DNA of 64,000 bases from Citrobacter sp. On2M. GTDB lineage: Bacteria > Pseudomonadota > Gammaproteobacteria > Enterobacterales > Enterobacteriaceae. Position numbers and translations under genes: made by a program. Below are positions 46,389-56,549 of this stretch, in pieces. The notes beneath the pieces are model-generated. The model worked only from the letters and a program-made list of their open reading frames with translations. It made no database searches and was not told the origin of the DNA. Position 1 is the first letter of the stretch; each line of letters opens with the position of its first letter. The stretch spans positions 558,001-622,000 of the forward strand of contig NZ_WPCV01000002.1 in assembly GCF_018035235.1 (NCBI RefSeq), given 5' to 3'.

Positions 46389-47348
46389 ATGAGTCTGAAT
46401 TTCCTTGATTTTGAACAGCCGATTGCAGAGCTGGAAGCAAAAATCGATTCTCTGACTGCGGTTAGCCGTCAGGATGAGAAACTGGATATTAACATCGATG
46501 AAGAAGTGCATCGTCTGCGTGAAAAAAGCGTAGAACTGACGCGTAAAATCTTCGCCGATCTTGGCGCATGGCAGGTAGCCCAACTGGCGCGCCATCCACA
46601 GCGTCCGTACACCCTGGATTATGTCCGCCTGGCATTTGATGAATTTGATGAGCTGGCGGGCGATCGTGCCTATGCGGATGATAAAGCAATTGTCGGCGGC
46701 ATCGCGCGTCTGGATGGCCGTCCGGTGATGATCATTGGTCATCAGAAAGGCCGTGAGACCAAAGAAAAAATCCGTCGTAATTTTGGCATGCCAGCGCCGG
46801 AAGGCTATCGCAAAGCGCTGCGTCTGATGGAAATGGCTGAACGTTTCAATATGCCGATCATTACCTTCATCGACACCCCTGGGGCATACCCGGGCGTAGG
46901 CGCGGAAGAACGTGGTCAGTCTGAAGCGATTGCGCGCAACCTGCGTGAAATGTCGCGTCTGAGCGTGCCGGTTATCTGTACCGTTATCGGTGAAGGTGGC
47001 TCCGGCGGTGCACTGGCGATCGGCGTGGGCGATAAAGTGAATATGCTGCAGTACAGCACCTATTCCGTTATCTCCCCGGAAGGCTGCGCATCCATTCTGT
47101 GGAAAAGCGCCGACAAAGCGCCGCTGGCCGCAGAAGCGATGGGCATCATCGCCCCTCGTTTGAAAGAGCTGAAGTTGATTGACTCTATCATCCCGGAACC
47201 GCTGGGCGGCGCCCATCGTAACCCGGAAGTGATGGCGGCGTCCCTGAAAGCACAGCTGCTGGCCGATCTCGCCGATCTCGACGTGTTAAGCAAAGAAGAT
47301 TTGAAAAACCGTCGTTACCAGCGTCTGATGAGCTATGGTTACGCGTAA
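46389..47348 (+). CDS. accA: Acetyl-CoA carboxylase carboxyltransferase subunit alpha
   Basis: With AccD moves the carboxyl group from biotin to acetyl-CoA to give malonyl-CoA, the first step of fatty-acid synthesis. 319 aa, E. coli length. Crotonase-like fold with [27 protein letters not shown], the glycine-rich [19 protein letters not shown] oxyanion segment and [15 protein letters not shown]. Last gene of the long cluster and followed by a strong terminator. Confidence 0.98.
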   Translation: MSLNFLDFEQPIAELEAKIDSLTAVSRQDEKLDINIDEEVHRLREKSVELTRKIFADLGAWQVAQLARHPQRPYTLDYVRLAFDEFDELAGDRAYADDKAIVGGIARLDGRPVMIIGHQKGRETKEKIRRNFGMPAPEGYRKALRLMEMAERFNMPIITFIDTPGAYPGVGAEERGQSEAIARNLREMSRLSVPVICTVIGEGGSGGALAIGVGDKVNMLQYSTYSVISPEGCASILWKSADKAPLAAEAMGIIAPRLKELKLIDSIIPEPLGGAHRNPEVMAASLKAQLLADLADLDVLSKEDLKNRRYQRLMSYGYA

Positions 47349-47363
47349 ACTGCATTAATTCTG

Positions 47364-47396
47364 AAAAGGGCCACAACGCTGTGGCCCTTTTTTTTA
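47364..47396 (+). terminator. Terminator of accA (end of the envelope cluster)
   Basis: AAAAGGGCCAC AACGCT GTGGCCCTTTT followed by more T: 11-bp stem and nine-T run. Confidence 0.95.
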
Positions 47397-47447
47397 CCTG
47401 CAGTTTGACCAGGCTATGCTTAACTAAGGTTTTTCCAGGAGGAACGC

Positions 47448-49586
47448 ATGAATATCATTGCCATCATGGGACCGCATGGCGTCTTTTATAAAGATGAGCC
47501 CATCAAGGAGCTTGAACGTGCGCTGCAGCAGCAGGGATTTCAGATTATCTGGCCGCAGAATAGCGTCGACCTGCTGAAGTTTATCGAGCATAACCCGCGA
47601 ATTTGCGGCGTCATTTTTGACTGGGATGAATACAGTCTGGATCTGTGTAGTGACATCAATCAGCTCAATGAGTATCTCCCGCTCTACGCTTTTATTAATA
47701 CTCATTCGACGATGGATGTCAGCGCACACGACCTACGCATGGCGCTGTGGTTCTTTGAGTACGCATTGGGCCAGTCTGACGATATTGCTACGCGTATTCG
47801 TCAGTACACCAATGAATACCTCGACAACATCACGCCACCTTTTACCAAAGCGCTGTTTACCTATGTGAAGGAAGGGAAGTATACCTTTTGCACGCCGGGC
47901 CATATGGCGGGAACGGCGTACCAGAAAAGCCCGGTCGGCTGTCTGTTCTATGATTTCTTTGGCGGTAACACGCTGAAGGCCGATGTGTCCATTTCCGTGA
48001 CTGAGCTGGGCTCGTTGTTGGATCATACCGGTCCGCATCTGGAAGCCGAGGAGTACATCGCACGTACCTTTGGCGCTGAACAGAGCTATATGGTGACTAA
48101 CGGCACCTCAACGTCGAACAAGATTGTCGGCATGTATGCCGCGCCTTCAGGCAGTACGCTCCTGATTGATCGCAACTGCCATAAATCGCTGGCGCATTTG
48201 CTGATGATGAGCGATGTGGTGCCAATCTGGCTGAAGCCTACCCGTAATGCGCTGGGGATCCTCGGCGGTATACCCCGTCGGGAATTCACTCGCGAAAGTA
48301 TAGAACGTAAGGTAGAAGAGAGCCCTCAGGCGCAATGGCCAGTCCACGCGGTCATCACCAATTCCACTTATGATGGTCTGTTGTATAACACTAACTGGAT
48401 CAAGCAAACCCTGGATGTGCCCTCCATTCATTTTGATTCTGCCTGGGTGCCATATACCCATTTTCATCCGATCTATCAGGGGAAAAGCGGAATGAGCGGC
48501 GAGCGGGTGCCAGGGAAGGTGATTTTTGAAACCCAGTCTACCCACAAAATGTTGGCGGCATTGTCACAGGCTTCGTTAATCCACATTAAGGGCGACTACG
48601 ATGAAGAGACGTTCAACGAAGCCTTTATGATGCACACCTCCACTTCGCCGAGCTACCCGATTGTTGCGTCTATCGAAACGGCGGCGGCAATGCTTCGTGG
48701 CAATTCAGGCAAGCGCCTGATCAATCGTTCGGTTGAGAGGGCGCTGCATTTCCGTAAGGAAGTCCAGCGGCTGCGAGAAGAGTCAGATGGTTGGTTCTTT
48801 GATATCTGGCAGCCGGAAAAGGTAGATGAAGCAGAGTGCTGGCCGGTAGCGCCAGGCGAAGACTGGCACGGATTTGTCGATGCTGATGCCGACCACATGT
48901 TCCTCGATCCGGTGAAAGTTACCATTCTGACACCGGGGATGGATGAGCAAGGAAATATGAGCGAAGAGGGGATCCCCGCGGCTCTGGTGGCGAAATTCCT
49001 CGATGAACGCGGCGTCGTCGTTGAGAAAACAGGGCCGTATAATCTGTTGTTCCTGTTCAGTATTGGTATTGATAAAACCCGGGCGATGGGGCTGCTACGC
49101 GGCCTGACGGAATTTAAACGTTCATACGACCTGAATTTACGCGTGAAAAATATGCTGCCGGATCTGTATGCCGAAGATCCTGATTTCTATCGTAATATGC
49201 GTATTCAGGAGCTGGCGCTGGGGATCCACAAACTGATCCGCCAGCACGATCTCTCTGGGCTGATGTTGCGGGCGTTTGATATCTTACCGGAAATGAAAAT
49301 GACGCCGCATCAGGCCTGGCAGCGGCAGATCAAAGGTGAAGTCGAAACGGTGACGCTCGATCAACTGGTGGGGCGTGTTTCCGCTAATATGATCCTGCCT
49401 TATCCTCCCGGCGTGCCGTTGTTGATGCCAGGGGAAATGATCACGGAGAAAAGCCGGACGGTGCTCGATTTTCTGCTGATGCTGTGTTCGGTGGGGCAAC
49501 ATTATCCTGGATTTGAAACCGATATCCATGGCGCTAAACTGGGTGAGGATGGTGTGTATCGCGTGAGAGTCCTGAAAATGGCATAA
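47448..49586 (+). CDS. ldcC: Constitutive lysine decarboxylase LdcC
   Basis: PLP enzyme that decarboxylates lysine to cadaverine; paralog of acid-inducible CadA. 712 aa (E. coli LdcC 713). N-terminal wing domain (MNIIAIMGPHGVFYKDEPIKEL), core fold type I domain with the PLP lysine in TQSTHKMLAALSQAS, and HMAGTAYQKSPVGCLFYDFFGG and VTNGTSTSNKIVGMYAA nearby. Location after accA and before yaeR matches ldcC, not cadA. GGAGGAA ribosome site at 47438-47444. Confidence 0.96.
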   Translation: MNIIAIMGPHGVFYKDEPIKELERALQQQGFQIIWPQNSVDLLKFIEHNPRICGVIFDWDEYSLDLCSDINQLNEYLPLYAFINTHSTMDVSAHDLRMALWFFEYALGQSDDIATRIRQYTNEYLDNITPPFTKALFTYVKEGKYTFCTPGHMAGTAYQKSPVGCLFYDFFGGNTLKADVSISVTELGSLLDHTGPHLEAEEYIARTFGAEQSYMVTNGTSTSNKIVGMYAAPSGSTLLIDRNCHKSLAHLLMMSDVVPIWLKPTRNALGILGGIPRREFTRESIERKVEESPQAQWPVHAVITNSTYDGLLYNTNWIKQTLDVPSIHFDSAWVPYTHFHPIYQGKSGMSGERVPGKVIFETQSTHKMLAALSQASLIHIKGDYDEETFNEAFMMHTSTSPSYPIVASIETAAAMLRGNSGKRLINRSVERALHFRKEVQRLREESDGWFFDIWQPEKVDEAECWPVAPGEDWHGFVDADADHMFLDPVKVTILTPGMDEQGNMSEEGIPAALVAKFLDERGVVVEKTGPYNLLFLFSIGIDKTRAMGLLRGLTEFKRSYDLNLRVKNMLPDLYAEDPDFYRNMRIQELALGIHKLIRQHDLSGLMLRAFDILPEMKMTPHQAWQRQIKGEVETVTLDQLVGRVSANMILPYPPGVPLLMPGEMITEKSRTVLDFLLMLCSVGQHYPGFETDIHGAKLGEDGVYRVRVLKMA

Positions 49587-49652
49587 CGACTTGCCTGACC
49601 TTGTTACGCACGAGTAACGTTTTGAAAGAAAAAAGAAAGAGGCGATGACGCT

Positions 49653-50042
49653 ATGCTGGGATTAAAACAGGTTCACCATATTGCCATTATTGCGACAGAC
49701 TATGCGGCGAGTAAGAGATTTTACTGTGATGTGCTGGGCTTTACGCTAATCAGCGAAGCCTACCGGGAAGAACGTGATTCCTGGAAAGGCGATTTGGCAT
49801 TGAACGGACAGTATGTGATTGAGCTGTTTTCTTTTCCGTTTCCGCCGTGCCGCCCGAGCCGCCCGGAAGCTTGCGGTTTGCGCCATCTGGCGTTCAGCGT
49901 AGATGACGTGGAAAAAGCGATCGCGCACCTGGAAGCTCACCAGGTGAAGTGCGAATCCGTGCGAATCGATCCGTTTACCGGCAAACGCTTTACGTTTTTT
50001 AACGACCCGGACGGATTACCCCTCGAACTGTACGAGCTGTAA
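49653..50042 (+). CDS. yaeR: VOC-family (glyoxalase-like) protein YaeR
   Basis: 129 aa protein of the vicinal oxygen chelate fold. The start MLGLKQVHHIAIIATDYAASKRFY gives the first strand and a metal histidine pair; LRHLAFSVDDVEKAI and LPLELYEL supply the usual later His and Glu ligands. The substrate is not known to me. Preceded by AAAGAGGCG. Lies in the gap between ldcC and tilS. Confidence 0.93.
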   Translation: MLGLKQVHHIAIIATDYAASKRFYCDVLGFTLISEAYREERDSWKGDLALNGQYVIELFSFPFPPCRPSRPEACGLRHLAFSVDDVEKAIAHLEAHQVKCESVRIDPFTGKRFTFFNDPDGLPLELYEL

Positions 50043-50052
50043 GGCTTGTCAT

Positions 50053-50090
50053 TGTGGCGTTTGCCCGGTAACGTGCCGGGCAATGCCATT
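50053..50090. repeat. Palindrome between yaeR and tilS
   Basis: TGGCGTTTGCCCGGTAACGT then GCCGGGCAATGCCATT: GC-rich imperfect inverted repeat. It may be a terminator for yaeR or a degenerate REP unit. Confidence 0.5.
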
Positions 50091-50103
50091 GTAAGAAACC
50101 ATC

Positions 50104-51396
50104 ATGACGACACTCACGTTGAACACTGCACTGCTGAATTCCCAATCGATTCTGGTCGCCTTTAGCGGCGGGCTGGACTCTACCGTGCTGTTGCATCAGT
50201 TAGTGCTGTGGCGAGCACAAAATCCTGGGGTTGTGTTGCGCGCAATCCATATTCATCACGGATTAAGCCCCCATGCAGAGGGTTGGGTGCAACACTGTGA
50301 GTCGGTATGTGCGCAGTGGCAGGTGCCGCTGGTGGTTGAGCGGGTCCATCTTGAGGATGATGGGCTGGGCATTGAAGCTCAGGCGCGGCGAGCACGCTAT
50401 CAGGCATTTGCGCAGACTTTACTCCCGGGTGAGGTGCTGATGACCGCCCAGCATCTGGATGACCAGTGTGAAACTTTCCTGCTGGCGCTTAAGCGCGGCA
50501 GTGGTCCCGCCGGACTTTCCGCCATGGGGGAAAGCTCATCGTTTGCCGGAACCCAACTGATTCGACCGTTGCTGGCGCAAACGCGAGAGGCGCTTGAAGC
50601 ATGGGCGCGACAGCATGAATTATGCTGGATAGAAGATGAAAGCAATCAGGATGATACCTACGATCGCAATTTTCTCAGATTGCGCGTTACCCCCTTACTC
50701 CAACAGCGCTGGCCGCACTTCGCACAAGCCACGGCCCGTAGCGCCGCGCTGTGCGCTGAGCAGGAGTGCTTGCTGGATGAATTGCTTGCCAGCGATCTAG
50801 CCGACTGTGTCACGGCCCAGGGCACACTGTTGCTGGCGCCGCTAATGATGATGAGCGATGTGCGGCGTGCCGCTCTGCTTCGTCGTTGGCTGGCGGGATT
50901 AAATGCGCCGATGCCTTCCCGTGATGGGCTGGAACGTATTTGGCAGGAAGTTGCGTTGGCACGGGAAGATGCTGCGCCCTGTTTTCGCCTTGGAGAATAC
51001 GCGGTTCGTCGCTATCAGTCACAGCTGTGGTGGGTTAAATCGAACCACGGTCAAAGCGAAACCGTTCTTCCGTGGCCATGTTGGAAAACGCCGCTGACGC
51101 TGCCTGCCGGGTTAGGCTCAGTGCAGCTCATCTCTGCTGGCGAATTGCGCATGCCGCAAGCGGATGAAGCTGTCAGCATCCGTTTTAAAGCGCCAGGAGT
51201 ATTGCATATTGTCGGGCGTAACGGTGGGCGGAAATTAAAGAAAATCTGGCAGGAACAGGGGATCCCACCCTGGCGACGAGATACCACGCCGTTGCTGTTT
51301 TATGGTGAAACGTTGATTGCAGCTGCAGGTGTTTTTGTGACGCGTGAGGGCGCGGCGGTAGATGAAGAAGGTGTAAGTCTGATTTGGCATGTCTGA
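50104..51396 (+). CDS. tilS: tRNA(Ile)-lysidine synthase
   Basis: Adds lysine to C34 of the minor tRNA-Ile so that it reads AUA; essential. 430 aa (E. coli 432). ATP-pyrophosphatase P-loop [15 protein letters not shown] near residue 23, [38 protein letters not shown] and the [17 protein letters not shown] motif. C-terminal TilS domains end [22 protein letters not shown]. Followed by a REP pair. Confidence 0.96.
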   Translation: MTTLTLNTALLNSQSILVAFSGGLDSTVLLHQLVLWRAQNPGVVLRAIHIHHGLSPHAEGWVQHCESVCAQWQVPLVVERVHLEDDGLGIEAQARRARYQAFAQTLLPGEVLMTAQHLDDQCETFLLALKRGSGPAGLSAMGESSSFAGTQLIRPLLAQTREALEAWARQHELCWIEDESNQDDTYDRNFLRLRVTPLLQQRWPHFAQATARSAALCAEQECLLDELLASDLADCVTAQGTLLLAPLMMMSDVRRAALLRRWLAGLNAPMPSRDGLERIWQEVALAREDAAPCFRLGEYAVRRYQSQLWWVKSNHGQSETVLPWPCWKTPLTLPAGLGSVQLISAGELRMPQADEAVSIRFKAPGVLHIVGRNGGRKLKKIWQEQGIPPWRRDTTPLLFYGETLIAAAGVFVTREGAAVDEEGVSLIWHV

Positions 51397-51449
51397 TGGT
51401 GCTGCGCTTATTCGGCCTACTCTCCAGAGGATGTGTAGGCCGGATAAGG
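51394..51449. repeat. REP pair between tilS and rof
   Basis: TGATGGTGCTGCGCTTATTC GGCCTAC and the inverted GTAGGCCGGATAAGGTGC form an arm-to-arm pair around CTCTCCAGAGGATGT. It overlaps the tilS stop and sits between convergent genes, a typical BIME place. Confidence 0.75.
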
Positions 51450-51460
51450 TGCAAGAAAAG

Positions 51461-51715
51461 TTAAGATTCGCTGACTACCACGGTACCGATTTGCGGGTGG
51501 CTGAAGCTGGCAATTTTGTCGAGGCGAAGCTCCCGGGTTTCGCCCGCGACATCTGCGACCAGATATTCCACGTTTTTGCGTGAAACCAGGTCATTCGCTT
51601 TCGCCTGCAAAACTTCGCCATCTTTTAGCGCCAGTGTCAGTAACAAATGGTGCTGGCAGGCGAGTTCTAGATTATCGTAATCATCGCAGTTGATGGGTTG
51701 ATATGTTTCATTCAT
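51461..51715 (-). CDS. rof: Rho-binding antiterminator Rof
   Basis: Small inhibitor of the transcription termination factor Rho (also YaeO). 84 aa from the ATG at 51715 ([28 protein letters not shown]), the E. coli length; an ATG two codons earlier is possible. Sm-like fold with [30 protein letters not shown]. Overlaps the yaeP end by 8 bases, so the two are translated together. Confidence 0.95.
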   Translation of the reverse strand: MNETYQPINCDDYDNLELACQHHLLLTLALKDGEVLQAKANDLVSRKNVEYLVADVAGETRELRLDKIASFSHPQIGTVVVSES

Positions 51716-51908
51716 TGACATAATCGCTCACCAGTAAGTTCGCGGCAGCATAGGCCGCTTTTTCCCTGACCGACTCTGGAAGGGCGTTGTCTGTCGCCAC
51801 TTCATTAAGCACCTTCAATACGCAACCCAGCGCATCCGGGATATACCCTAAATCTCCGCTGGCGATTTCCGCGTACCGCTTGCGTATTAACTCACAATAT
51901 TTTTCCAC
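51708..51908 (-). CDS. yaeP: UPF0253 family protein YaeP
   Basis: Small conserved protein of 66 aa without known function. Start is a GTG at 51908 with a strong GGAGGG site upstream (minus strand); this gives [22 protein letters not shown] as in E. coli. A longer frame to 51926 does not have that site. Forms an operon with rof. Confidence 0.92.
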   Translation of the reverse strand: MEKYCELIRKRYAEIASGDLGYIPDALGCVLKVLNEVATDNALPESVREKAAYAAANLLVSDYVNE

Positions 51909-52096
51909 ATGCCCTCCTGTCAGCACTCTGACTTAACCGTGGATGCAAGTCTAAGCCTACGAAGATAAACTCTGTTTAGCAAGGTGACTATACCATACTC
52001 ATTCAAGCAATATCAGCGCCTTGATACAGGAGCAGTTAGCAGCCTTTTGCCGTAGTTTTCGCTACAATGTGCGCCTGATTCGAAAGGAGTTCTCTC

Positions 52097-52642
52097 ATGG
52101 CGCTTAAAGCGACAATTTATAAAGCCGTTGTCAACGTCGCGGATCTTGACCGCAACCAGTTCCTCGACGCGGCCTTGACGCTGGCGCGTCATCCCTCTGA
52201 AACCCAGGAACGCATGATGCTGCGTCTGCTGGCCTGGATTAAATATGCCGATGAACGGTTGCAGTTCACGCGTGGCCTGAGTGCGGAGGATGAGCCTGAA
52301 GCATGGTTGCGTAACGACCATCTGGGCATCGATCTCTGGATTGAGTTGGGTCTGCCGGATGAGCGTCGTATTAAGAAAGCCTGTACCCAGTCCGCTGAGG
52401 TAGCCCTGTTTGCTTACAACAGCCGTGCGGCTCAGATCTGGTGGCAGCAAAACCAGAGCAAGTGTGCGCAGTTTAAAAATCTTACCGTGTGGTATCTGGA
52501 TGATGAACAGCTTGCACAGCTGAGTGACTTTGCTGGTCGTACAATGGCGCTACAGGCGACTATTCAGGACGGTGCTATCTGGCTGTCCGATTCTCAGAAT
52601 AATCTGGAAGTTCATCTGGCCGCGTGGCAGCCGCGTTCATGA
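52097..52642 (+). CDS. yaeQ: YaeQ family protein
   Basis: 181 aa protein of a PD-(D/E)XK nuclease-like fold; multicopy yaeQ was reported to suppress loss of RfaH, but the activity is unclear. Full length: [25 protein letters not shown] at the start, [37 protein letters not shown] and the [17 protein letters not shown] end. AAAGGAG at 52083-52089 precedes the ATG. Its last four bases overlap arfB. Confidence 0.94.
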   Translation: MALKATIYKAVVNVADLDRNQFLDAALTLARHPSETQERMMLRLLAWIKYADERLQFTRGLSAEDEPEAWLRNDHLGIDLWIELGLPDERRIKKACTQSAEVALFAYNSRAAQIWWQQNQSKCAQFKNLTVWYLDDEQLAQLSDFAGRTMALQATIQDGAIWLSDSQNNLEVHLAAWQPRS

Positions 52643-53061
52643 TCGTTATATCCCGAAATGTCGCTATCCCAGATAACGAGCTGGAAATCACGGCGATTCG
52701 GGCACAGGGCGCGGGCGGTCAGCACGTTAATAAGACCTCGACGGCTATCCATTTGCGCTTTGACATTCGGGCCTCTGGGCTGCCAGAGTATTATAAGGAA
52801 CGTTTGCTGGCTGCCAGCCATCATCTGATTACAGGCGATGGCGTGATTATCATTAAGGCGCAGGAATACCGTAGCCAGGAGCTAAATCGGGAAGCGGCAA
52901 TCTCCCGGCTGGTGGCGGTGATAAAAGAATTAACCGCGGTGCAAAAAAGCCGACAGGCAACTCGCCCTACGCGCGCCTCGAAAGAGCGCAGGTTGTCATC
53001 GAAGGCGCAAAAATCCACAGTGAAGGCACTGCGCGGGAAAGTTCGTCGAACGCAAGACTGA
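52639..53061 (+). CDS. arfB: Alternative ribosome-rescue factor ArfB
   Basis: Peptidyl-tRNA hydrolase that frees ribosomes stalled on mRNAs without a stop codon (also YaeJ). 140 aa from the ATG at 52639, coupled to yaeQ by a 4-base overlap. Catalytic GGQ motif at residues 26-28 ([17 protein letters not shown]). The C-terminal basic tail ([14 protein letters not shown]-like, ending [16 protein letters not shown]) is the part that enters the empty mRNA channel. Confidence 0.96.
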   Translation: MIVISRNVAIPDNELEITAIRAQGAGGQHVNKTSTAIHLRFDIRASGLPEYYKERLLAASHHLITGDGVIIIKAQEYRSQELNREAAISRLVAVIKELTAVQKSRQATRPTRASKERRLSSKAQKSTVKALRGKVRRTQD

Positions 53062-53094
53062 CGAGCGGGAATTAAAATTTATAAGGAATTCATA

Positions 53095-53793
53095 GTGAAA
53101 ACAGCAATATTGTCTGTAGTCGCTGCATGTACGCTCTTTTCCTTGATCGGCTGTAACAACCGTACTGAAGTCGAAGTACTACAGCCGACGCGGGCGGCAG
53201 AATTAAAACCGATGCAGCAAAGCTGGCGCGGCATTTTGCCTTGCGCGGACTGCGAAGGGATTGAAACTTCTCTGTTCCTGGAAAAAGACGGCACATGGGT
53301 GATGAACGAACGCTACCAGGGCGTACGGGATGAACCGTCCTCTTTTGCCTCTTATGGCACATGGGCGCGTACAGCCGACAAACTGGTCCTGACGGACAGT
53401 AAAGGCGAAAAATCGTACTACCGCGCAAAAGGTGAAGCGCTGGAAATGCTCGATCGTGAAGGTAATCCGATAGAGTCGCAGTTCAACTACACCCTCCAGC
53501 CAGTTTCCGCCAGCTTACCGGTGACGCCAATGCCGATGCGAGGGATGTACTTCTATATGGCTGACGCGGCAACTTTCACTGATTGTGCGACGGGTAAAAG
53601 AGTCTCTGTCGCGAACAATGCACAACTGGAGCGAGATTATCTGACTGCGCGTGGTGCAACGGATAAGGCAGTTCTGCTTACGGTGGAAGGGCACTTCACG
53701 ATGGAAGAAAATCCTGATACGGGCGCGCCAGTGAAAACCTTAAGAGCGGATAAAGAAATTAAGTTTATCCCTGGCCAGAGTTGCGCTGATTGA
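53095..53793 (+). CDS. nlpE: Outer-membrane lipoprotein NlpE (CutF)
   Basis: Surface-sensing lipoprotein that activates the Cpx system when misplaced or on contact. 232 aa (E. coli 236). GTG start at 53095 after AAGGAATT. Lipobox LIGC with the lipid cysteine at residue 20. N-terminal barrel with LPCADCEGIETSLFL (CXXC motif) and C-terminal OB-like domain with a second cysteine pair (FTDCATG and GQSCAD). Confidence 0.95.
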   Translation: MKTAILSVVAACTLFSLIGCNNRTEVEVLQPTRAAELKPMQQSWRGILPCADCEGIETSLFLEKDGTWVMNERYQGVRDEPSSFASYGTWARTADKLVLTDSKGEKSYYRAKGEALEMLDREGNPIESQFNYTLQPVSASLPVTPMPMRGMYFYMADAATFTDCATGKRVSVANNAQLERDYLTARGATDKAVLLTVEGHFTMEENPDTGAPVKTLRADKEIKFIPGQSCAD

Positions 53794-53805
53794 TCTGCTG
53801 CTTAT

Positions 53806-53839
53806 AAAAACTGTCCGGCGATCGCCCGGGCAGTTTTTC
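53806..53839. terminator. Terminator between nlpE and yaeF
   Basis: AAAAACTGTCCGGCGATCGC then CCGGGCAGTTTTT: paired arms with A-run and T-run, so likely used by both convergent genes. Confidence 0.85.
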
Positions 53840-53840
53840 C

Positions 53841-54665
53841 TTATCGGGTCAATCCAACAAAACGGCTGGTTTTGATATAAATCCCTAATTTCAGGTGGCC
53901 GACATACTGTAGCTGCGTTTCAGACTTAAACGCGGAAATATCACCTTCGCGCATATGCATCAGGTCGGAAGGGCTAATCCAGCCCGACTGCGCCAGCGTT
54001 AGCGGGTGTCCGGCGGTGGCAAACGCATCGGTTACGAATTCGGAGCAAAACCACGCCTTCTTTTCTCCCTCGCTGATATTGCTCAACTGGGCTTTTGCCA
54101 GCCCGCTAACGCATTGCTGGCGAAAATCCGCTGAGAAAGGATTCAACGAACATATTTGCCGGGTCACCATAAACGGAATAAATTCGACGATGCCGCGGTA
54201 GTTATAGCCGCTATCTTTGATTTTATAAGCGAATGTTTTGATTTCTTCGGCCTGCTGCGGTGTGAGGTCGGGTACCCGCAGAGCAAAAAGCTTATCACTG
54301 TGATTTTCAGCCTTTTTGAGCGAAACGATTTGTACTCCCGCCCCGGTCGCTTCGGCAACTTCATTACCGCCAAGGTAAACGGCCACATGGCTGACAGAAG
54401 AGGTGCTGAACGCGCGAATACCCAATGAGGTCACCCCAAGACTGGAGGAGAATAGCAGGTCGCCTGGCCTGAGGTCGGTATCAGTAATTTCATGCAGCGC
54501 TTGATCGGTAAATGAGCTTTGATGCTGGAGTTTTACCTCCCATTTCTTTGCCTGGGCATCAACAGCCTTTGCCGATGAATTTTGCTGACTGACGTCAATC
54601 GTGCAGGCTGAAAGCAGAAGACAGAAGAGGAGGTGCAGGCGGTAATACGCCATTGGTTTAAGCAT
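53841..54665 (-). CDS. yaeF: Putative lipoprotein hydrolase YaeF (NlpC/P60-like)
   Basis: 274 aa, same as E. coli YaeF, starting at the ATG at 54665 (MLKPMAYYRL); the ATG at 54674 has no ribosome site and sits in the proS terminator T-run. Lipobox LLSAC gives the lipid cysteine at residue 21. The domain is a circularly permuted NlpC/P60-type fold: HVAVYLG supplies the histidine and KKAWFCSEFVTDAF the catalytic cysteine. The substrate is unknown; a peptidoglycan peptide or a lipid is possible. Transcribed after proS. Confidence 0.9.
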   Translation of the reverse strand: MLKPMAYYRLHLLFCLLLSACTIDVSQQNSSAKAVDAQAKKWEVKLQHQSSFTDQALHEITDTDLRPGDLLFSSSLGVTSLGIRAFSTSSVSHVAVYLGGNEVAEATGAGVQIVSLKKAENHSDKLFALRVPDLTPQQAEEIKTFAYKIKDSGYNYRGIVEFIPFMVTRQICSLNPFSADFRQQCVSGLAKAQLSNISEGEKKAWFCSEFVTDAFATAGHPLTLAQSGWISPSDLMHMREGDISAFKSETQLQYVGHLKLGIYIKTSRFVGLTR

Positions 54666-54681
54666 TTTATACAATCCATGT

Positions 54682-54709
54682 AAAAAAGGCCCTGATCCTC
54701 AGGGCCTTG
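54682..54709 (-). terminator. Terminator of proS
   Basis: On the minus strand AAGGCCCTGA GGA TCAGGGCCTTTTTT: 10-bp stem with six T, between proS and yaeF. Confidence 0.93.
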
Positions 54710-54717
54710 CGCTGGTA

Positions 54718-56436
54718 TTAGCCTTTAATAGCTTTGACCAGGTAGTCGACGATGTCACCTGTTTTAATCAGCTGCTTCTCGCCATTACGACGGTATTTAT
54801 ATTCGATATCGTCGTTGTCGAGGTTACGGTCGCCCAGCACGATAGTGTGCGGAATACCGATCAGCTCCATATCGGCGAACATCACGCCCGGACGCTCTTT
54901 ACGATCGTCCATCAGCACTTCGATACCCTGCGCGCGCAGTTCAGCGTACAGCTTCTCAGCCAGCTCCTGAACGCGGTAGGATTTGTGCATGTTCATCGGC
55001 AGAATCGCCACCTGGAAAGGCGCGATAGCGTCTGGCCATACAATGCCGCGATCGTCAAAGTTCTGTTCAATAGCTGCAGCAACCACGCGAGTGACACCGA
55101 TGCCGTAGCAGCCCATGGTCAGCGTCTGGTTACGACCATCTTCGCCCTGAACGGCGGCTTTCATCGCTTCAGAGTATTTGGTACCCAACTGGAAGATGTG
55201 GCCCACTTCGATACCGCGTTTGATCATCAGCGTACCTTTACCGTCCGGGCTCGGGTCGCCTGCAACCACGTTACGGATGTCAGCTACTTCCGGCGTCGCC
55301 ACGTCGCGATCCCAGTTGATACCGAAATAGTGCTTACCGTCGATGTTGGCGCCGGCGGCAAAATCGCTCATTACCGCAACGGTACGGTCGATAACTACCG
55401 GAATCGGCATGTTCACCGGCCCCAGAGATCCCGGACCTGCTTTCACCAACGCGCGAATTTCTTCTTCGGTGGCGAAGGTCAGCGGACTGGCAACCTGCGG
55501 CAATTTTTCCGCTTTGACTTCGTTCAGCTCGTGATCGCCGCGAACCAGCAGGGCAATCAACGGAGATTTGCTGCCTTCAACCGCTTTCACCAGCAGGGTT
55601 TTCACGGTTTTCTCGATCGGCAGGTTGAACTGTTCAACCAGCTCGGCGATGGTTTTCGCGTTCGGCGTATCAACCAGCGTCATTTCCTGGGTTGCCGCCG
55701 CGCGCGGTTCTTTCGGCGCAAGCGCTTCGGCAAATTCAATGTTGGCCGCGTAGTCGGAGGAGTCAGAGAAGATCACGTCATCTTCGCCGCTCTGCGCCAG
55801 TACCTGGAATTCATGAGAGGCATTGCCGCCGATGGAGCCGGTGTCAGCCTGTACTGCACGGAAATCCAGGCCCATACGGCTGAAGATTTTGCTATATGCG
55901 GTATACATCGCATCATACGTTTCCTGCAGGGATTCCTGAGAAGTATGGAAAGAGTAGGCATCTTTCATCAGGAATTCACGGGAGCGCATCACGCCAAAAC
56001 GCGGACGGACTTCGTCACGGAATTTAGTCTGGATCTGATAGAAGTTCAGCGGCAGCTGTTTGTAAGAGCTCAGCTCATTACGGATCAGGTCGGTGATCAC
56101 TTCTTCATGCGTTGGACCGAGTACAAACGAACGATCGCCACGGTCAGCAATACGCAGCAGTTCCGGGCCGTATTGTTCCCAACGGCCGCTCTCTTCCCAC
56201 AGTTCAGAAGGCTGAACGACCGGCATCAACACCTCGATCGCACCGGCGTTGTTCATTTCTTCACGCACGATGTTTTCGACTTTTTTCAGGACGCGCACGC
56301 CGGTCGGCAGCCAGGTATATAACCCGGAGGCCAGCTTGCGGATCATCCCGGCGCGCAGCATCAGCTGGTGGCTGATGACTTCGGCGTCGGCAGGTGTCTC
56401 CTTCAGAGTGGAGAGCAGATATTGGCTAGTACGCAT
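54718..56436 (-). CDS. proS: Prolyl-tRNA synthetase
   Basis: Class II aminoacyl-tRNA synthetase with an editing domain for misacylated Ala-tRNA(Pro). 572 aa from the ATG at 56436 ([25 protein letters not shown]), the E. coli length; longer frame upstream is not supported. Motif 1 in [13 protein letters not shown], motif 2 [26 protein letters not shown], YbaK-like insertion around residues 220-400 and motif 3 [20 protein letters not shown]-terminal anticodon domain contains [18 protein letters not shown]. Confidence 0.97.
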   Translation of the reverse strand: MRTSQYLLSTLKETPADAEVISHQLMLRAGMIRKLASGLYTWLPTGVRVLKKVENIVREEMNNAGAIEVLMPVVQPSELWEESGRWEQYGPELLRIADRGDRSFVLGPTHEEVITDLIRNELSSYKQLPLNFYQIQTKFRDEVRPRFGVMRSREFLMKDAYSFHTSQESLQETYDAMYTAYSKIFSRMGLDFRAVQADTGSIGGNASHEFQVLAQSGEDDVIFSDSSDYAANIEFAEALAPKEPRAAATQEMTLVDTPNAKTIAELVEQFNLPIEKTVKTLLVKAVEGSKSPLIALLVRGDHELNEVKAEKLPQVASPLTFATEEEIRALVKAGPGSLGPVNMPIPVVIDRTVAVMSDFAAGANIDGKHYFGINWDRDVATPEVADIRNVVAGDPSPDGKGTLMIKRGIEVGHIFQLGTKYSEAMKAAVQGEDGRNQTLTMGCYGIGVTRVVAAAIEQNFDDRGIVWPDAIAPFQVAILPMNMHKSYRVQELAEKLYAELRAQGIEVLMDDRKERPGVMFADMELIGIPHTIVLGDRNLDNDDIEYKYRRNGEKQLIKTGDIVDYLVKAIKG

Positions 56437-56549
56437 GTTGTTACGGTTCCAGTTGAACGATCGAACAGGCTCAAAACGAGCCTGGCACAAAACAAAAGTG
56501 GTTTAGTTTACCAGCGAGAAAGGGATGTCAAAAGAGTACACGACGCAAA

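Noticed and set aside
46320-47216. 298-codon minus-strand open frame opposite accA
   Set aside because: Shadow frame of accA with no start signal and no recognisable domain.
54847-56322. 491-codon plus-strand open frame opposite proS
   Set aside because: It is an antisense shadow of proS. The histidine/arginine/phenylalanine-rich translation is typical of the opposite strand of a conserved gene.
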